This document shows, in pieces, positions 7,957-16,703 of a stretch of 64,000 nt of DNA; within the stretch, counting starts at the first letter, position 1; each line of letters opens with the position of its first letter. The notes beneath the pieces were generated by a model. That model was given only the letters and a program-made list of their open reading frames with translations, searched no databases and was not told the DNA's origin. The stretch comes from Bdellovibrio sp. 28-41-41 (lineage in GTDB: Bacteria > Bdellovibrionota > Bdellovibrionia > Bdellovibrionales > Bdellovibrionaceae): positions 1 to 64,000 of the forward strand of contig NCGL01000009.1 in NCBI GenBank assembly GCA_002256935.1, in the 5' to 3' direction. The translations under genes and the position numbers were made by a program.

Positions 7957-9578
7957 AGTCCGTAGCGTCCTTTCGATAGTTTTTTAAGAGCAAAATTGAG
8001 AGTGAAAATAATAGTTACAACTAGCAGCGATAATACAGAAGCGCCGCCGCCGGCTACGTCCGAATATTCTTGAAGTGAGAATATTAATGTCCCGACTGTT
8101 TCTAAACCTGGGCCGCTCAAGAGGATGGTCATTGTTAATTCGCTCATCACTGGCATGAAAATAAAAAAAGCAGATGCAATCAATGAGGATTTTAACAGCG
8201 GCAAATAAATAGTTCTTAAGACAGCTCCGAAGCCGGCTCCTGAAATACGTGCGGCTTCTTCGAGTGACGGATGAATTTGCGAATAGCCATCGTGCACAGT
8301 CTTAATGCTAAGGCTCATGTACTTTACTATATAAGCGATGAGTATTAATCCCAGTGTGTTGTATAGCGATGGTCCTACGCCAAAGTAGCCTTGGCTAAAA
8401 ACTAAGATCAAAGCCAACGCTAACACGCTTCCCGGAGTTGAAAACGGGACCGAAGCAAAGATTCCAGGAAGACTGCGTCCACGCAGCAACGTTTTTGCTG
8501 GGAAATAGGCCGCAAAAAAACTAAATACGGTGCAAATACCCGCGGCGCTAAAGCCAAGAATTAATGAGTTAGTGACGGCTCGCCATGTTTCTTCGGTTTG
8601 AAATAGAACGCGGTAGAAATTATTAAAACTGAGGTTGCTGAGTGACCACTGTCCTTGAACTGAACTCAATGCCGAGATCAATAGTCCTAACAGCGGCAAA
8701 ATAAATACGGCAAATAGCAAAGCACACAATATCGTAAACACCGGCCACGTCGCTTGCTTCAGTGGTAGCAGCGATGGGCGCGTTGATTTGCCGCCGACTA
8801 AATACGATTTTTGTTTACCGATCGTGTTTTGTACTAAGAACAATAAAACAAGCGTTGCGATCATGAGCAATACAGAAACTCCGATGGCCATTTGTACACC
8901 TTGTGTGGTTCCCATACGCTGATAGGTGTAGATTTGGGTGGTCATCAGGTACAAGCGTGCGGGACCACCAATCATAGCGGGCACACCAAAGCTAGCGGCT
9001 GTTGCTAGGAACGATAAAACAAATCCGTTGAAAATGGCAGGTCTGAGAAGAGGAAGTGAAATATCGCGGAACACATCCCACGCATTCGCGCCGGATAGTC
9101 GCGCGGCTTCTTCTAAAGATGAATCCATGCTATCTAAGGCGGTGAGGGTAGTGAGTAGAACAAAGGTAAACAGAAAACTAGTTTCCACCCAGACGAGCCC
9201 CATAAACGAATACACATTAAGACCTAAACCAAAAACGGTATTTAATAGACCGCTGTTAGGATTTGCTAAAATAATCCAACCAATAGCGCCCACGTAAGGA
9301 GGAATGGCATAAGGCAAGCAAAACCAGGTGCGCAGTTTTTCTTTACCTGGTAAATTTGTACGCGTTAATAACCACGCCAGGGGAACACCTAAAACTACGC
9401 AGCAGATTCCGACAGATAAAGAAACAAGAAGAGTATTTTGAATCGCCGTAAGCTGGTTGGGATGTGTCAGTATTTCTAAAAATTGTGCCAGCGAGGGCAA
9501 CGTCACCAGATACGCTAGTGGCGCGACAAAAATTAACAGCACGACTAGCCATACGAAAAAATAAATAGATTTACGCAT
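7953..9578 (-). CDS. ABC transporter permease, fused two-domain FbpB type
   Basis: 541-aa inner-membrane permease with two tandem BPD_transp_1 halves, each carrying the EAA loop that docks the ATPase (SSLEEAARLSGANAWDVFRDI near residue 155 and PSLEEAARISGAGFGAVLRTI near 440). About twelve hydrophobic segments are visible. This fused architecture is typical of ferric-iron importers (FbpB, SfuB) and some 2-aminoethylphosphonate or thiamine systems. It overlaps the binding-protein gene by 1 nt (TAATG at 9578) and the ATPase gene by 4 nt, so the three form one operon. Iron is the best substrate guess from family resemblance, not proven by sequence. Confidence 0.87.
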   Translation of the reverse strand: MRKSIYFFVWLVVLLIFVAPLAYLVTLPSLAQFLEILTHPNQLTAIQNTLLVSLSVGICCVVLGVPLAWLLTRTNLPGKEKLRTWFCLPYAIPPYVGAIGWIILANPNSGLLNTVFGLGLNVYSFMGLVWVETSFLFTFVLLTTLTALDSMDSSLEEAARLSGANAWDVFRDISLPLLRPAIFNGFVLSFLATAASFGVPAMIGGPARLYLMTTQIYTYQRMGTTQGVQMAIGVSVLLMIATLVLLFLVQNTIGKQKSYLVGGKSTRPSLLPLKQATWPVFTILCALLFAVFILPLLGLLISALSSVQGQWSLSNLSFNNFYRVLFQTEETWRAVTNSLILGFSAAGICTVFSFFAAYFPAKTLLRGRSLPGIFASVPFSTPGSVLALALILVFSQGYFGVGPSLYNTLGLILIAYIVKYMSLSIKTVHDGYSQIHPSLEEAARISGAGFGAVLRTIYLPLLKSSLIASAFFIFMPVMSELTMTILLSGPGLETVGTLIFSLQEYSDVAGGGASVLSLLVVTIIFTLNFALKKLSKGRYGL

Positions 9579-10609
9579 TAAAATATAATTTTCGAAAACT
9601 CATCTTTGATTTTTTCGCGCGTTTGCATCGTGTCTCGCACAAACTCTTTCGACCAGATCGGTGCCTTCTTCATCACTGTTGAAAACTCAGGAGCCCCCAC
9701 CGGTGTTGGTCCACCAGGAACCGACGGGTACATAAATGATTTGGCCATCGCTTCTTGGCCTTTTTGTGCAAAGAACCAGTCGGCTACTTTTTTAGCAACC
9801 GCTTGATCGCCATCTTTTTTCACAATCCCTAAAACATTAGATTGAATGATCGCGCCGTCTTCAGGCAGCGTGTGCTTAACTCTTGGGTCCGTGGTTGATA
9901 GGCGAAGAATATTTTCTAGTAACACAATACCAACCGGACGTTCTTTGCTTTGCAGACGGCGAACGACGCCAGAATTTCCACCCTCAGCAATTAAATCGTT
10001 TTTGCGAAGGTCTTTGAAGAAATCCCAGCCGTACGATTTAGATAAGAAAGCTACTGTTGTAAATGCCGTTCCGGAAGCAAGCGGGCTACCCGTAGACACT
10101 TTGCCTTTCCATTTGGCCTGAGTCAGTTCTTTGAATGATTTGGGAGCATCTTTTTCAGCGACTACATCCGAATTGTAAGCCAGAACCATGATTGGAAAGC
10201 TAACCGTAGTGAACGCGCCATCGGCGTTTTTGAATACAGTGTCAACCTTATCAGAATTAGCTGGTTTGTAATTAAGCAGTTTTCCTTGCGTCGCCATATT
10301 TTCAAACCAGAATCGATCTGAAAACACTAAAACGTCGGCTTGAATCTTTCCGGCCATGTCTTCGGCTTGAACTTTAGCTGCAACATCTTCCGAGCCGGCT
10401 TGATAAAAACTAAATTTCACGCCTGGGAATTCTTTTTCAAGTTGTGGCTGAATTTCCGCCACGGTGTCTTTGTAAAGCGACGTATAAATCCATACCGTTG
10501 GTTCTGACGATTTGTTTGTACATGAAACTAGACACGAGGTTATACACGAAGCTACACATAAAGCGCTGACAAAAACGCTTAAAAGACGTGCGAGAATAAG
10601 TTTTTTCAT
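9578..10609 (-). CDS. Lipoprotein solute-binding protein of a Fe(III)-type ABC importer
   Basis: Substrate-binding component (type-1/FbpA-AfuA fold) that delivers ligand to the permease. Family features include the opening VWIYTSLYKDTVAEI, the AEDMAGKIQADVLVFSD segment and the C-terminal GGPTPVGAPEF region. The frame extends to a GTG at 10642, but ATG 10609 gives a clean lipoprotein signal (MKKLILARLL) ending in LVSC with cysteine 30. Unusually, cysteines recur every four residues (VASC, ITSC, LVSC), giving three lipobox-like sites in a row. It is the first gene of the operon with the permease and ATPase. Ligand identity (ferric iron versus another small anion complex) is not determinable here. 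Confidence 0.85.
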   Translation of the reverse strand: MKKLILARLLSVFVSALCVASCITSCLVSCTNKSSEPTVWIYTSLYKDTVAEIQPQLEKEFPGVKFSFYQAGSEDVAAKVQAEDMAGKIQADVLVFSDRFWFENMATQGKLLNYKPANSDKVDTVFKNADGAFTTVSFPIMVLAYNSDVVAEKDAPKSFKELTQAKWKGKVSTGSPLASGTAFTTVAFLSKSYGWDFFKDLRKNDLIAEGGNSGVVRRLQSKERPVGIVLLENILRLSTTDPRVKHTLPEDGAIIQSNVLGIVKKDGDQAVAKKVADWFFAQKGQEAMAKSFMYPSVPGGPTPVGAPEFSTVMKKAPIWSKEFVRDTMQTREKIKDEFSKIIF

Positions 10610-10704
10610 AGAACCAAGTAGACCAAATAAACGTAATTTCACGCAATCATTCTTGCCAGTGACGCCCCGTTGTATTATATGATGTTTTTGTTAAGGAAAT
10701 TCAT

Positions 10705-11097
10705 ATGAAAACGACTGCTGAGCTTAAAGATCAATTGGGACAAATTTCATCTGCAATGATGCGAATTCATAAAGCCATTATGGAAAACGAAATGGAATTG
10801 TTGGAAGCAAAAACAATGAAACCGCTTGGCCCCAATGAACGTCTACAAGTGCTGTTGAATGATCCTGACTTTGCATGGCTTAGAAACTTAAGCCAATTGA
10901 TGAGTTCTGTGGATGAAGTTTATTTTCAAAAAGAAGCTATCCAGCAAGAACAAGCCGACATTTTAAAAAAATCAGTGGATGAGCTTTTAATTCAAAGCAC
11001 GGACTCTGCGTTTTCAAAAAAATATCGAAGCTTAATTCCCGTTGTTCCTGATTTGATGGTTTATCACGGCTTATTGAAGCAAGCGTTGATTAAGTAG
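10705..11097 (+). CDS. Small cytoplasmic helical protein of unknown function
   Basis: 130-aa protein preceded by AAGGAA 7 nt upstream of the ATG. It has no signal peptide or membrane segment. The sequence is strongly helical, with heptad-like stretches (residues 5-35 and 60-85), suggesting a coiled coil. No family is recognised. It is divergent from the ABC importer operon, and the two likely share the roughly 95-bp promoter region. Confidence 0.6.
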   Translation: MKTTAELKDQLGQISSAMMRIHKAIMENEMELLEAKTMKPLGPNERLQVLLNDPDFAWLRNLSQLMSSVDEVYFQKEAIQQEQADILKKSVDELLIQSTDSAFSKKYRSLIPVVPDLMVYHGLLKQALIK

Positions 11098-11264
11098 ATT
11101 GAGGAAATTGGCAGCGGCGATGGGGCCATATACCTCGTTGCGGCTGGTAAGAGTCAAATAAAGCAATGCTCGCTGTTGGAACGATGTTTGTAATAGGTGT
11201 AGGACGTAGCTGAAATTGAAGAGATCGTGCTTCAATACGGATTACTCAACACAAGGAGCAAACG

Positions 11265-11483
11265 ATGACAAATTTTAAAGATCAGTCAAAAAACCTAGAT
11301 TTCAAGCAAAAACCAAATTCTGGTTCTTCGAAAGAGTCAATGAGCCACAAAGCGGGCGATATGCTTGAGCGCGCTGGCGAAAAAATTAAAAACGCAGGCG
11401 CCGAGAAGATTGGTAATGCCATTTATAAAGCGGGCAACAAGCTAGAACATAGGGATGAAAAAAATAAAAAATCGTCTCATTAG
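11265..11483 (+). CDS. Small hydrophilic LEA/CsbD-like protein
   Basis: 72-aa very hydrophilic protein rich in Lys, Ser, Gly and Asn, with an AGDMLERAGEKIKNAGAEKIG segment predicted to form an amphipathic helix. This composition resembles bacterial stress or LEA-like small proteins, but no family can be assigned. A strong ribosome site (AAGGAG, 7 nt upstream) and a following terminator make it a convincing small gene. Its role in desiccation or stress protection is inference from composition only. Confidence 0.6.
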   Translation: MTNFKDQSKNLDFKQKPNSGSSKESMSHKAGDMLERAGEKIKNAGAEKIGNAIYKAGNKLEHRDEKNKKSSH

Positions 11484-11555
11484 ATCGATCTCGTTAGATC
11501 GTCTCACTAGCAAGCTAAATAGTATTTAGTTTAATTAGTTCGAAGACGTCAGAGG

Positions 11556-11589
11556 GGCGAAATACTCTAACCAGTATTTCGCCTTTCTT
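11556..11589 (+). terminator. Rho-independent terminator after the small hydrophilic protein
   Basis: GGCGAAATACT (11556-11566) pairs perfectly with AGTATTTCGCC (11573-11583) across a 6-nt loop and is followed by TTTCTT. It abuts the stop codon of the convergent cyclophilin gene. Confidence 0.85.
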
Positions 11590-12520
11590 ATTTGGCAACT
11601 ACTGTGCGTACCGGTATCGGCACATTGCAAATTTCAATTTTTTCCGGTCGGAAGGCAAACCATTCCTCAGGACGATGACGGCGAGACTGAATTAAATCTT
11701 GAAATGTTTTTGAATCTGTTTTCATGATTTCTAAATTCGCTCGTTCGCGCTCGGTCACTTCACTTGCTAGGCGAACCGATTTAATTCCAACAAATGGTTG
11801 GTTCTTATCAAAGAAACCCATGGGGCCCTTTCCCCGTGGCAAAGAAGACAGTAAATCCATTCCGTAAACCACACGTCCAATTAGGGTTACATTGCGGTCC
11901 AAGTGGCGAGGTGCATGGCCAGTCACCGCGTATAGTTCTGTGCCGCCACCACTATCGGTTGGATTATCGCGACCGGCACCCACGGCGCCATAACAGTGCA
12001 GCAGCCAGCCTTTTTTATTTTTCAAATCGCGTGCGGCAGGAAAGCCATCTACAAAGCCAACTTCCGGCGCATAGACATCGCCATCTTTTAATTTAACGAA
12101 TGGTTTTTTAGCATTCCATGGCCCTTCAAATTCTGAGGGCAATTTTACCTTGGCATTTTTAATCGGCTTTTTAAGTTCTGGTTTTTCACTGTTAGGATCG
12201 GCCCATTGAACGACATAGTTATCCTGCGAGCGAACAATCGCAAGTCCGTCCCAGTATTTTTCTTTTATTAGGTTCTTAACATTCTCGACATGGTTAGGAG
12301 CAAAGCCCGGCGCTAGTTCGATGATTACACGGCCGTTAGGTAATTCCATGTACATGGTGTTTTCGGGATTTAAAGGGCGCCAATCTGAATTGGATGATTG
12401 TTCTATGATTTCACCCATCGAGCGCAGTTTAGGTTGCTCTTTTAGTGGCACTTTTGCCTTTGGAGCCGATACGGCAAAATTCATGTAGAAAAAACTAGCT
12501 AAGATAATAAACCACTTCAT
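11588..12520 (-). CDS. Exported cyclophilin-type peptidyl-prolyl cis-trans isomerase
   Basis: 310-aa protein with a signal peptide ([19 protein letters not shown]) and a cyclophilin-like barrel, so it probably assists folding of exported proteins in the periplasm. Recognisable elements: [19 protein letters not shown] at the start of the domain, [15 protein letters not shown] (equivalent of the catalytic FHRV..FM.QGGD region, Arg retained), and [35 protein letters not shown]. Insertions make it longer than minimal PpiA (about 190 aa). GGAGA lies a few bases before the ATG. It is divergent from the HAD gene with only 22 bp between start codons. Confidence 0.85.
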   Translation of the reverse strand: MKWFIILASFFYMNFAVSAPKAKVPLKEQPKLRSMGEIIEQSSNSDWRPLNPENTMYMELPNGRVIIELAPGFAPNHVENVKNLIKEKYWDGLAIVRSQDNYVVQWADPNSEKPELKKPIKNAKVKLPSEFEGPWNAKKPFVKLKDGDVYAPEVGFVDGFPAARDLKNKKGWLLHCYGAVGAGRDNPTDSGGGTELYAVTGHAPRHLDRNVTLIGRVVYGMDLLSSLPRGKGPMGFFDKNQPFVGIKSVRLASEVTERERANLEIMKTDSKTFQDLIQSRRHRPEEWFAFRPEKIEICNVPIPVRTVVAK

Positions 12521-12542
12521 AAATGTCTCCGATGGGATTAGG

Positions 12543-13205
12543 ATGGCACATTATAAATTTGGAGGCAAATTGCGATTTCAAGCGGATGCGTTTCTTTTTG
12601 ATTTGGATGGAACGTTAATCAATTCGATAGCTGTGGTTAATCGTGTTTGGTCGCAGTGGGCAATTGATAATGGGTTAGATCCTGTTGAGGTCGTCGCTAA
12701 TTGCCATGGTCGACGTTCGCTCGATACGATAAAATTATTTGCGCCGCATTTACCTCAGCCTCAAGCGAATGATGAATTTATTGATCGTGAAGTCGCCGAT
12801 ACGGAAGGATTAAAAGTTCTTCCCGGTGCGATCGATTTTTTGAAATCTCTACCACCAGATCGTTGGGCTATTGTTACTTCGTGTACAACAAAGCTAGCTA
12901 AAGTCAGAATGGAGTTTTTAAAGATACCACAGCCGACAGTGATCGTTGTCGGTGAAGATGTCTCCAGCGGCAAACCTGATCCGCAAGGATTTTTGATGGC
13001 CGCGAAAAAATTGGGATTTGCACCCGAGAACTGTGTAGTATTTGAAGATGCTCCCGCCGGAATTGAAGCTGGCCAACGCGCAGGAATGAAAGTCGTTACG
13101 GTCACGGCCGTGAATTCGCATACGGATAAAGGCGATGCCTTTATCCGCGACTTTCAATCGGTCGAACTAGTATCCACGTCACCACTGGTGATTGATACGT
13201 TTTAA
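12543..13205 (+). CDS. HAD-superfamily sugar-phosphate phosphatase/mutase
   Basis: 220-aa subclass IA hydrolase (beta-phosphoglucomutase or sugar phosphatase branch). The nucleophile motif FLFDLDGTL lies near residue 17, motif II is VTSCTT near 110, motif III has Lys in GKPDPQGFL, and motif IV is VVFEDAPAGIEAG. It probably acts on a small phosphorylated sugar in the cytoplasm; the exact substrate is unknown. ATG 12543 has only a weak ribosome site. An internal TTG at 12570 has GGAGG five bases upstream and may be the true start, which would shorten the protein by nine residues without touching the HAD core. Confidence 0.85.
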   Translation: MAHYKFGGKLRFQADAFLFDLDGTLINSIAVVNRVWSQWAIDNGLDPVEVVANCHGRRSLDTIKLFAPHLPQPQANDEFIDREVADTEGLKVLPGAIDFLKSLPPDRWAIVTSCTTKLAKVRMEFLKIPQPTVIVVGEDVSSGKPDPQGFLMAAKKLGFAPENCVVFEDAPAGIEAGQRAGMKVVTVTAVNSHTDKGDAFIRDFQSVELVSTSPLVIDTF

Positions 13206-13300
13206 TGAATTAAGCATGACTGAATAAAATTGAAATACTGTAGGCGTTGAGATTCACTTAGGCTTGAGCAGAATGAGCCTTGATTGGCTTCGCAAACGGC

Positions 13301-13329
13301 TTGACTGTATTTTTTATCGACTGTTAAAT
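13301..13329 (+). promoter_or_regulatory. Candidate sigma-70-type promoter of the SDR gene
   Basis: TTGACT (13301-13306) and TTAAAT (13324-13329) are separated by 17 nt, about 40 nt ahead of the start codon at 13372. This is near the consensus spacing; there is no experimental support. Confidence 0.45.
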
Positions 13330-13371
13330 AGACTTGTTTGAAACGGTGCTTTTGAGCGAGGGGATGAATCA

Positions 13372-14322
13372 ATGTCGGCGTATAAATATGTATATTGGTT
13401 TAAGCGAATCCGACCTAACTCGTATAAACCGGTCATTTTGATCACGGGCTGTGCTTCGGGTATTGGATTAGAACTTGCCAAGATGTTCACCAGTGTTCCT
13501 AATTACAGAGTTATTATCACGGCTCGTAAAAACTCGATTGATAAATTGAAGGAGTTGTTTCCACCTCGTGAAAACTTGCTCGTCTATGAATTGGATATAA
13601 CCGATGATGTCTCAAGAAAAAATGTTGTCTCTAAAATCTGTAACGAATGGGAAGGCGTAGATATCCTAATTAACAACGCCGGTATTTCCTATCGTTCCGT
13701 GATCGAGCATATGACCAGTAAAGATGAATCGTTGCAAATGGCGACCAATTATTTTGGTCCGATGTCTTTGATTCGCTCGGTGCTGCCGAATATGCGAAAA
13801 AAAGGTCGCGGAAAAATTATCAATATCAGTTCGGTCAGCGGGATGTTAGCCATGCCCACTATGTCATCGTACTCGGCATCGAAAGCCGCACTAGAAGGCG
13901 CGAGCGAAGCCCTGTGGTATGAAATGCGTCCGTTTGGTATTGACGTATCGTTAGTGCAACCAGGATTTATTCACTCGGAATCATTCAAAAATGTTCGCTA
14001 CACTGAACGCGGCCTACAATCTGAGGCGGGCAGTGATGAGTATTCTCAATTTTATAAATCGATGAAGCCGTTTATATCAAAACTAATGGGATTGTCGCGA
14101 ACGTCCGCAGAATCGGTGGCGCAGTTAATTTTGCTTGTCGTACAGACTGAGCGTCCGCCATTGTGGGTGCCGGCAGGTTTAGGTGCTGAGTTCTTTTATT
14201 ACTTGCGACGATTAATGCCGCGTCGGCTTTTGCATCCGTTGCTATTTCGCTTTCTTCCCGGAGTGAAACATTGGGGTGAAGGTTTCTCTAGAAAACGTAA
14301 GACGACGTTTTGGGACTTCTAA
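13372..14322 (+). CDS. Short-chain dehydrogenase/reductase
   Basis: 316-aa NAD(P)-dependent oxidoreductase. The Rossmann motif TGCASGIG lies near residue 25, NNAG near 101, and the catalytic Ser and YSASK pair (SSVSGML then SYSASKAALEG) near 145-165. The C-terminal extension after about residue 260 is rich in Arg and aromatic residues (FFYYLRRLMPRRLLHPLLFRF) and may bind membrane or form the substrate pocket. GAGGGG lies upstream of the ATG. The substrate is unknown; it resembles lipid- or steroid-type SDRs in size. The P-loop gene follows immediately or overlaps, suggesting one transcript. Confidence 0.85.
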   Translation: MSAYKYVYWFKRIRPNSYKPVILITGCASGIGLELAKMFTSVPNYRVIITARKNSIDKLKELFPPRENLLVYELDITDDVSRKNVVSKICNEWEGVDILINNAGISYRSVIEHMTSKDESLQMATNYFGPMSLIRSVLPNMRKKGRGKIINISSVSGMLAMPTMSSYSASKAALEGASEALWYEMRPFGIDVSLVQPGFIHSESFKNVRYTERGLQSEAGSDEYSQFYKSMKPFISKLMGLSRTSAESVAQLILLVVQTERPPLWVPAGLGAEFFYYLRRLMPRRLLHPLLFRFLPGVKHWGEGFSRKRKTTFWDF

Positions 14323-14323
14323 T

Positions 14324-14854
14324 TTGTCGGCTAAAAAGCGAATACTTCTTTTAGGATCAGTAGCTTCAGGCAAAACGGCGCTTGCCAGGAAACTGTCTCA
14401 GGCTCTGCTGTTGCCAATCGTGCATGTGGATCAAATTGAGTTTAACTCTGATCTTTCAAAAAAGAATATCGATCTAATTCGCTCCGAAATTAAAACCGCT
14501 GTGGATCGTCCCGAATGGATACTGGATGGTCATGGTCCGCTGGATCTACTGCCAGCGCATTTAAAAAATGCCGACGTCGTAATATATATAGACTTGCCAC
14601 TGTGGCGCAATATCGTCTGGTTAGTCAAACGACAGCTTAAAGTGCTATTTAAGCCTCGTTCCGAGATGCCCGCGGGCGCCCAGGAATGGAGCTGGCCTCA
14701 TTTTAAAAAAATGTATCTAACATTAGAGAAACAGCATCGCCTAATGAATCCTGAGTTATCAAGAATTTTAAACCGACCTGAAAATCAATCTAAGCTTGTA
14801 CATATAAAAACTCTGAATCAATTGAGAGAAGCGGTAGGCAAGGTCTCAACCTGA
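14324..14854 (+). CDS. P-loop NTPase, adenylate-kinase/FlaR-like
   Basis: About 176-aa nucleotide-binding protein with Walker A GSVASGKTAL near the N-terminus, a D-Q-x-E-F motif after it (VHVDQIEFNSD), and WILDGHGPLDLLP plus DVVIYIDLPLWRN, as in proteins annotated as DNA topology modulation protein FlaR or adenylate-kinase-like kinases. The frame also allows a GTG start at 14276, overlapping the SDR gene by 47 nt. I favour TTG 14324, just after the SDR stop, because it places the P-loop at the usual distance from the N-terminus; neither start has a good ribosome site. The phosphoryl acceptor is unknown. Confidence 0.65.
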   Translation: MSAKKRILLLGSVASGKTALARKLSQALLLPIVHVDQIEFNSDLSKKNIDLIRSEIKTAVDRPEWILDGHGPLDLLPAHLKNADVVIYIDLPLWRNIVWLVKRQLKVLFKPRSEMPAGAQEWSWPHFKKMYLTLEKQHRLMNPELSRILNRPENQSKLVHIKTLNQLREAVGKVST

Positions 14855-14879
14855 GGCAAGGTCTCAACCTGAGGCAAGG
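14837..14879 (+). repeat. 18-bp tandem duplication across a stop codon
   Basis: The unit GGCAAGGTCTCAACCTGA occurs perfectly twice (14837-14854, 14855-14872) and begins a third time (14873-14879). The first copy encodes the C-terminus and TGA stop of the P-loop NTPase gene; the second lies just outside, in the same frame. Confidence 0.9.
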
Positions 14880-14987
14880 CAAAATGTCTGAGATCCATAC
14901 GGGTGTACCGGGCGTTGACGAACTCTTTTGAGAGGGCATTTGGAAAAATATTCTTCGTAACGTAAAAGTAATCTAAACTGATATTCT

Positions 14988-15890
14988 ATGAAAAAAAATA
15001 TTTTGTCGCCGATTCTAGTGTTTTCGTTGATCGTTAGTATGGCTGGATGCGCTTACTATTTTAAAGAGCAATTTTCATTGTATTCTATCAAAGTTGATCA
15101 GTTAGCCGGTATCAAACTAGAAAAAGAACAGACGTTTCGAATTGCACGGGCTCAGCCGCTGAGAATTTTTAGACCTCCGCGTGTAGTTCCTGATTTTGCG
15201 GTTTTTGCAGCGGCCGCGCTGAAAGCAACCATGCAAATTAATGTAGATTCTATTGAGTCGCGCAAGAAACCGGTGCCAGAATCTATGCGTGAAGATGCTA
15301 AGAAAGTGGATACCATCGAACTATTGGCAGGTAGCTATATTAAAGATGCCTATTTACTTGGGGAAATGGCAGCTTTCGGACATGTTTCAACAACGCTCAC
15401 AGCGCGATTACTTTCGGTTTATAATGCCCTTGTGACTTATGGTAAGCCGAGTCGCAATTCATCGCAGTTAAAAGATACAGTGAAGATGGCCCTGGTGGAA
15501 AATAGCGATGTTACTTATTTTGAAATGATGATTACGTTTGAAGATACGTTGAGTGCGTTTCCGGATGTGGCGATTACATTTTTATCTTTAATTGAGGAAT
15601 TAAATGTTACCCAGGAACAAAAAGTCGCCTACTTCTCGGCGTACTTAAATCGCAAATTGTCGCAGAGGAAAACGGCTATGGATGAGGAACGCGATCATAG
15701 CATTGCACTGGCTTTGGAGAAACTAAGGCGTCAGGGGATTGATGAATCACGCATTAAGAAAATCGTAGATAATTTTATTGATCAGAATGGGGATACTCCT
15801 CATCAACGTCGTCAGGCCTTGTTACTTTCTAATACGTATCGGCCGGAGCCTACGGATGGAGAGTGGCTGGATAGCGACAGCGGTGAATAG
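14988..15890 (+). CDS. Lipoprotein of unknown function
   Basis: 300-aa protein with a signal ending in the lipobox MAGC (Cys21), so membrane anchored. The mature part is mostly helical and charged, with no recognised domain. Residues 120-250 read like a helical repeat (KMALVENSDVTYFEMMITFEDTL and following). The ribosome site is weak. The first copy of the 84-bp direct repeat that brackets the chemotaxis cluster begins directly after its stop codon. Confidence 0.7.
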   Translation: MKKNILSPILVFSLIVSMAGCAYYFKEQFSLYSIKVDQLAGIKLEKEQTFRIARAQPLRIFRPPRVVPDFAVFAAAALKATMQINVDSIESRKKPVPESMREDAKKVDTIELLAGSYIKDAYLLGEMAAFGHVSTTLTARLLSVYNALVTYGKPSRNSSQLKDTVKMALVENSDVTYFEMMITFEDTLSAFPDVAITFLSLIEELNVTQEQKVAYFSAYLNRKLSQRKTAMDEERDHSIALALEKLRRQGIDESRIKKIVDNFIDQNGDTPHQRRQALLLSNTYRPEPTDGEWLDSDSGE

Positions 15891-15974
15891 GAAAAACATG
15901 GTGTTTTGAGGCGAATGAAAAAATAGACAGTTGTGCAGTGAGACTCATATTAAGAATCCAATAAAAATAATGAC
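15891..15974 (+). repeat. 84-bp direct repeat, left copy, flanking the chemotaxis cluster
   Basis: An ungapped match to 24796-24879 with about 10 mismatches in 84 positions by my count (about 88%). The best-conserved stretch is around CAGTTGTGCAGTGAGACTCA. In the right copy this contains the start codon and first codons of the 819-aa exported protein (MNPIKI). Here the ATG has become AAG and the frame stops after 16 codons, so this looks like a dead 5' fragment of that gene. Confidence 0.85.
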
Positions 15975-15998
15975 GATTTTAGTGAAGAATGAATTTGC

Positions 15999-16427
15999 TT
16001 AGGAGGCTCGGTTTCGTTTAATTCTAGTGTTTCGCAGCCGAGCGGTTGTGACATAGTCTTCTCCGTATTCTAAAGCACTATCGACCACGTTAAATAAATG
16101 ATCAATTTCAAAGGGTTTGTCTAGAAAATCGAAGACACTATATTCCCATGCTTTTTGCATTGTATTCATATCTCTGTAGCCACTTAATAAAATGACTGGG
16201 GTTACAGATCCCAAGGCATCCAAGTGAGCCAGTAGCGCTAGTCCCGACATTTCCGGCATATTGATATCACTTACAATCACAGAAGGATTGAAAGAAGAAA
16301 TCATCTTTAGACCCTCAACTCCAGAGTGGGCAGAACATACCACCCAAGAAGTGGACTCAAAAATTTCTTTAATAGCTTCAACTATTACGGGTTCGTCATC
16401 TATTACTAAAAGTTTTTTTTCTTTCAA
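15999..16427 (-). CDS. Stand-alone response-regulator receiver protein
   Basis: 142-aa CheY-like receiver domain with no output domain. Acidic pocket VIDDEP near residue 9, phospho-acceptor Asp in VIVSDINMPEMSG near 54, conserved Ser/Thr in LLSGYRD near 83, and Lys in FLDKPF near 104, so all phosphorylation residues are present. It starts with TTG, supported by AGAGAGG upstream. It is divergent from the cheA operon and inside the repeat-bracketed interval, so it probably receives phosphate from the hybrid CheA or the histidine kinase at 40399; the partner is inferred from position only. Confidence 0.88.
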   Translation of the reverse strand: MKEKKLLVIDDEPVIVEAIKEIFESTSWVVCSAHSGVEGLKMISSFNPSVIVSDINMPEMSGLALLAHLDALGSVTPVILLSGYRDMNTMQKAWEYSVFDFLDKPFEIDHLFNVVDSALEYGEDYVTTARLRNTRIKRNRAS

Positions 16428-16483
16428 TGTAACCTCTCTTGTCTGTAGATTATCGGGAACTGTTTAGAAATACGAAGACTAAA

Positions 16484-16547
16484 TTTCTTGATGTCCGGAT
16501 TTCTTGATGTCCGGATTTCTTGATGTCCGGATTTCTTGATATCCAGA
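16484..16547 (+). repeat. 16-bp tandem repeat between divergent chemotaxis genes
   Basis: TTTCTTGATGTCCGGA is repeated perfectly three times (16484-16499, 16500-16515, 16516-16531), and a fourth copy (16532-16547) has two changes. It sits about 160 nt before the cheA start and 57 nt from the divergent receiver gene, in the shared promoter region. Copy number could vary between strains. Confidence 0.92.
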
Positions 16548-16703
16548 AACTGGAACGTGATTATTTTCCCGCTGTGCTTTTGAGAAAACAAGAATCTGTT
16601 AAGGATCCCTCACAACGTACAGTTCTGAGTAATGGCATTAAAGGTTAGTGGTGTTGATGTCGAGACGGCGGTTAGAATTAATTTAGATTTATCGGAGATA
16701 GGC

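Noticed and set aside
16484-16547. CRISPR-like array
   Set aside because: Units are directly adjacent without spacers and only 16 bp long; no cas genes.
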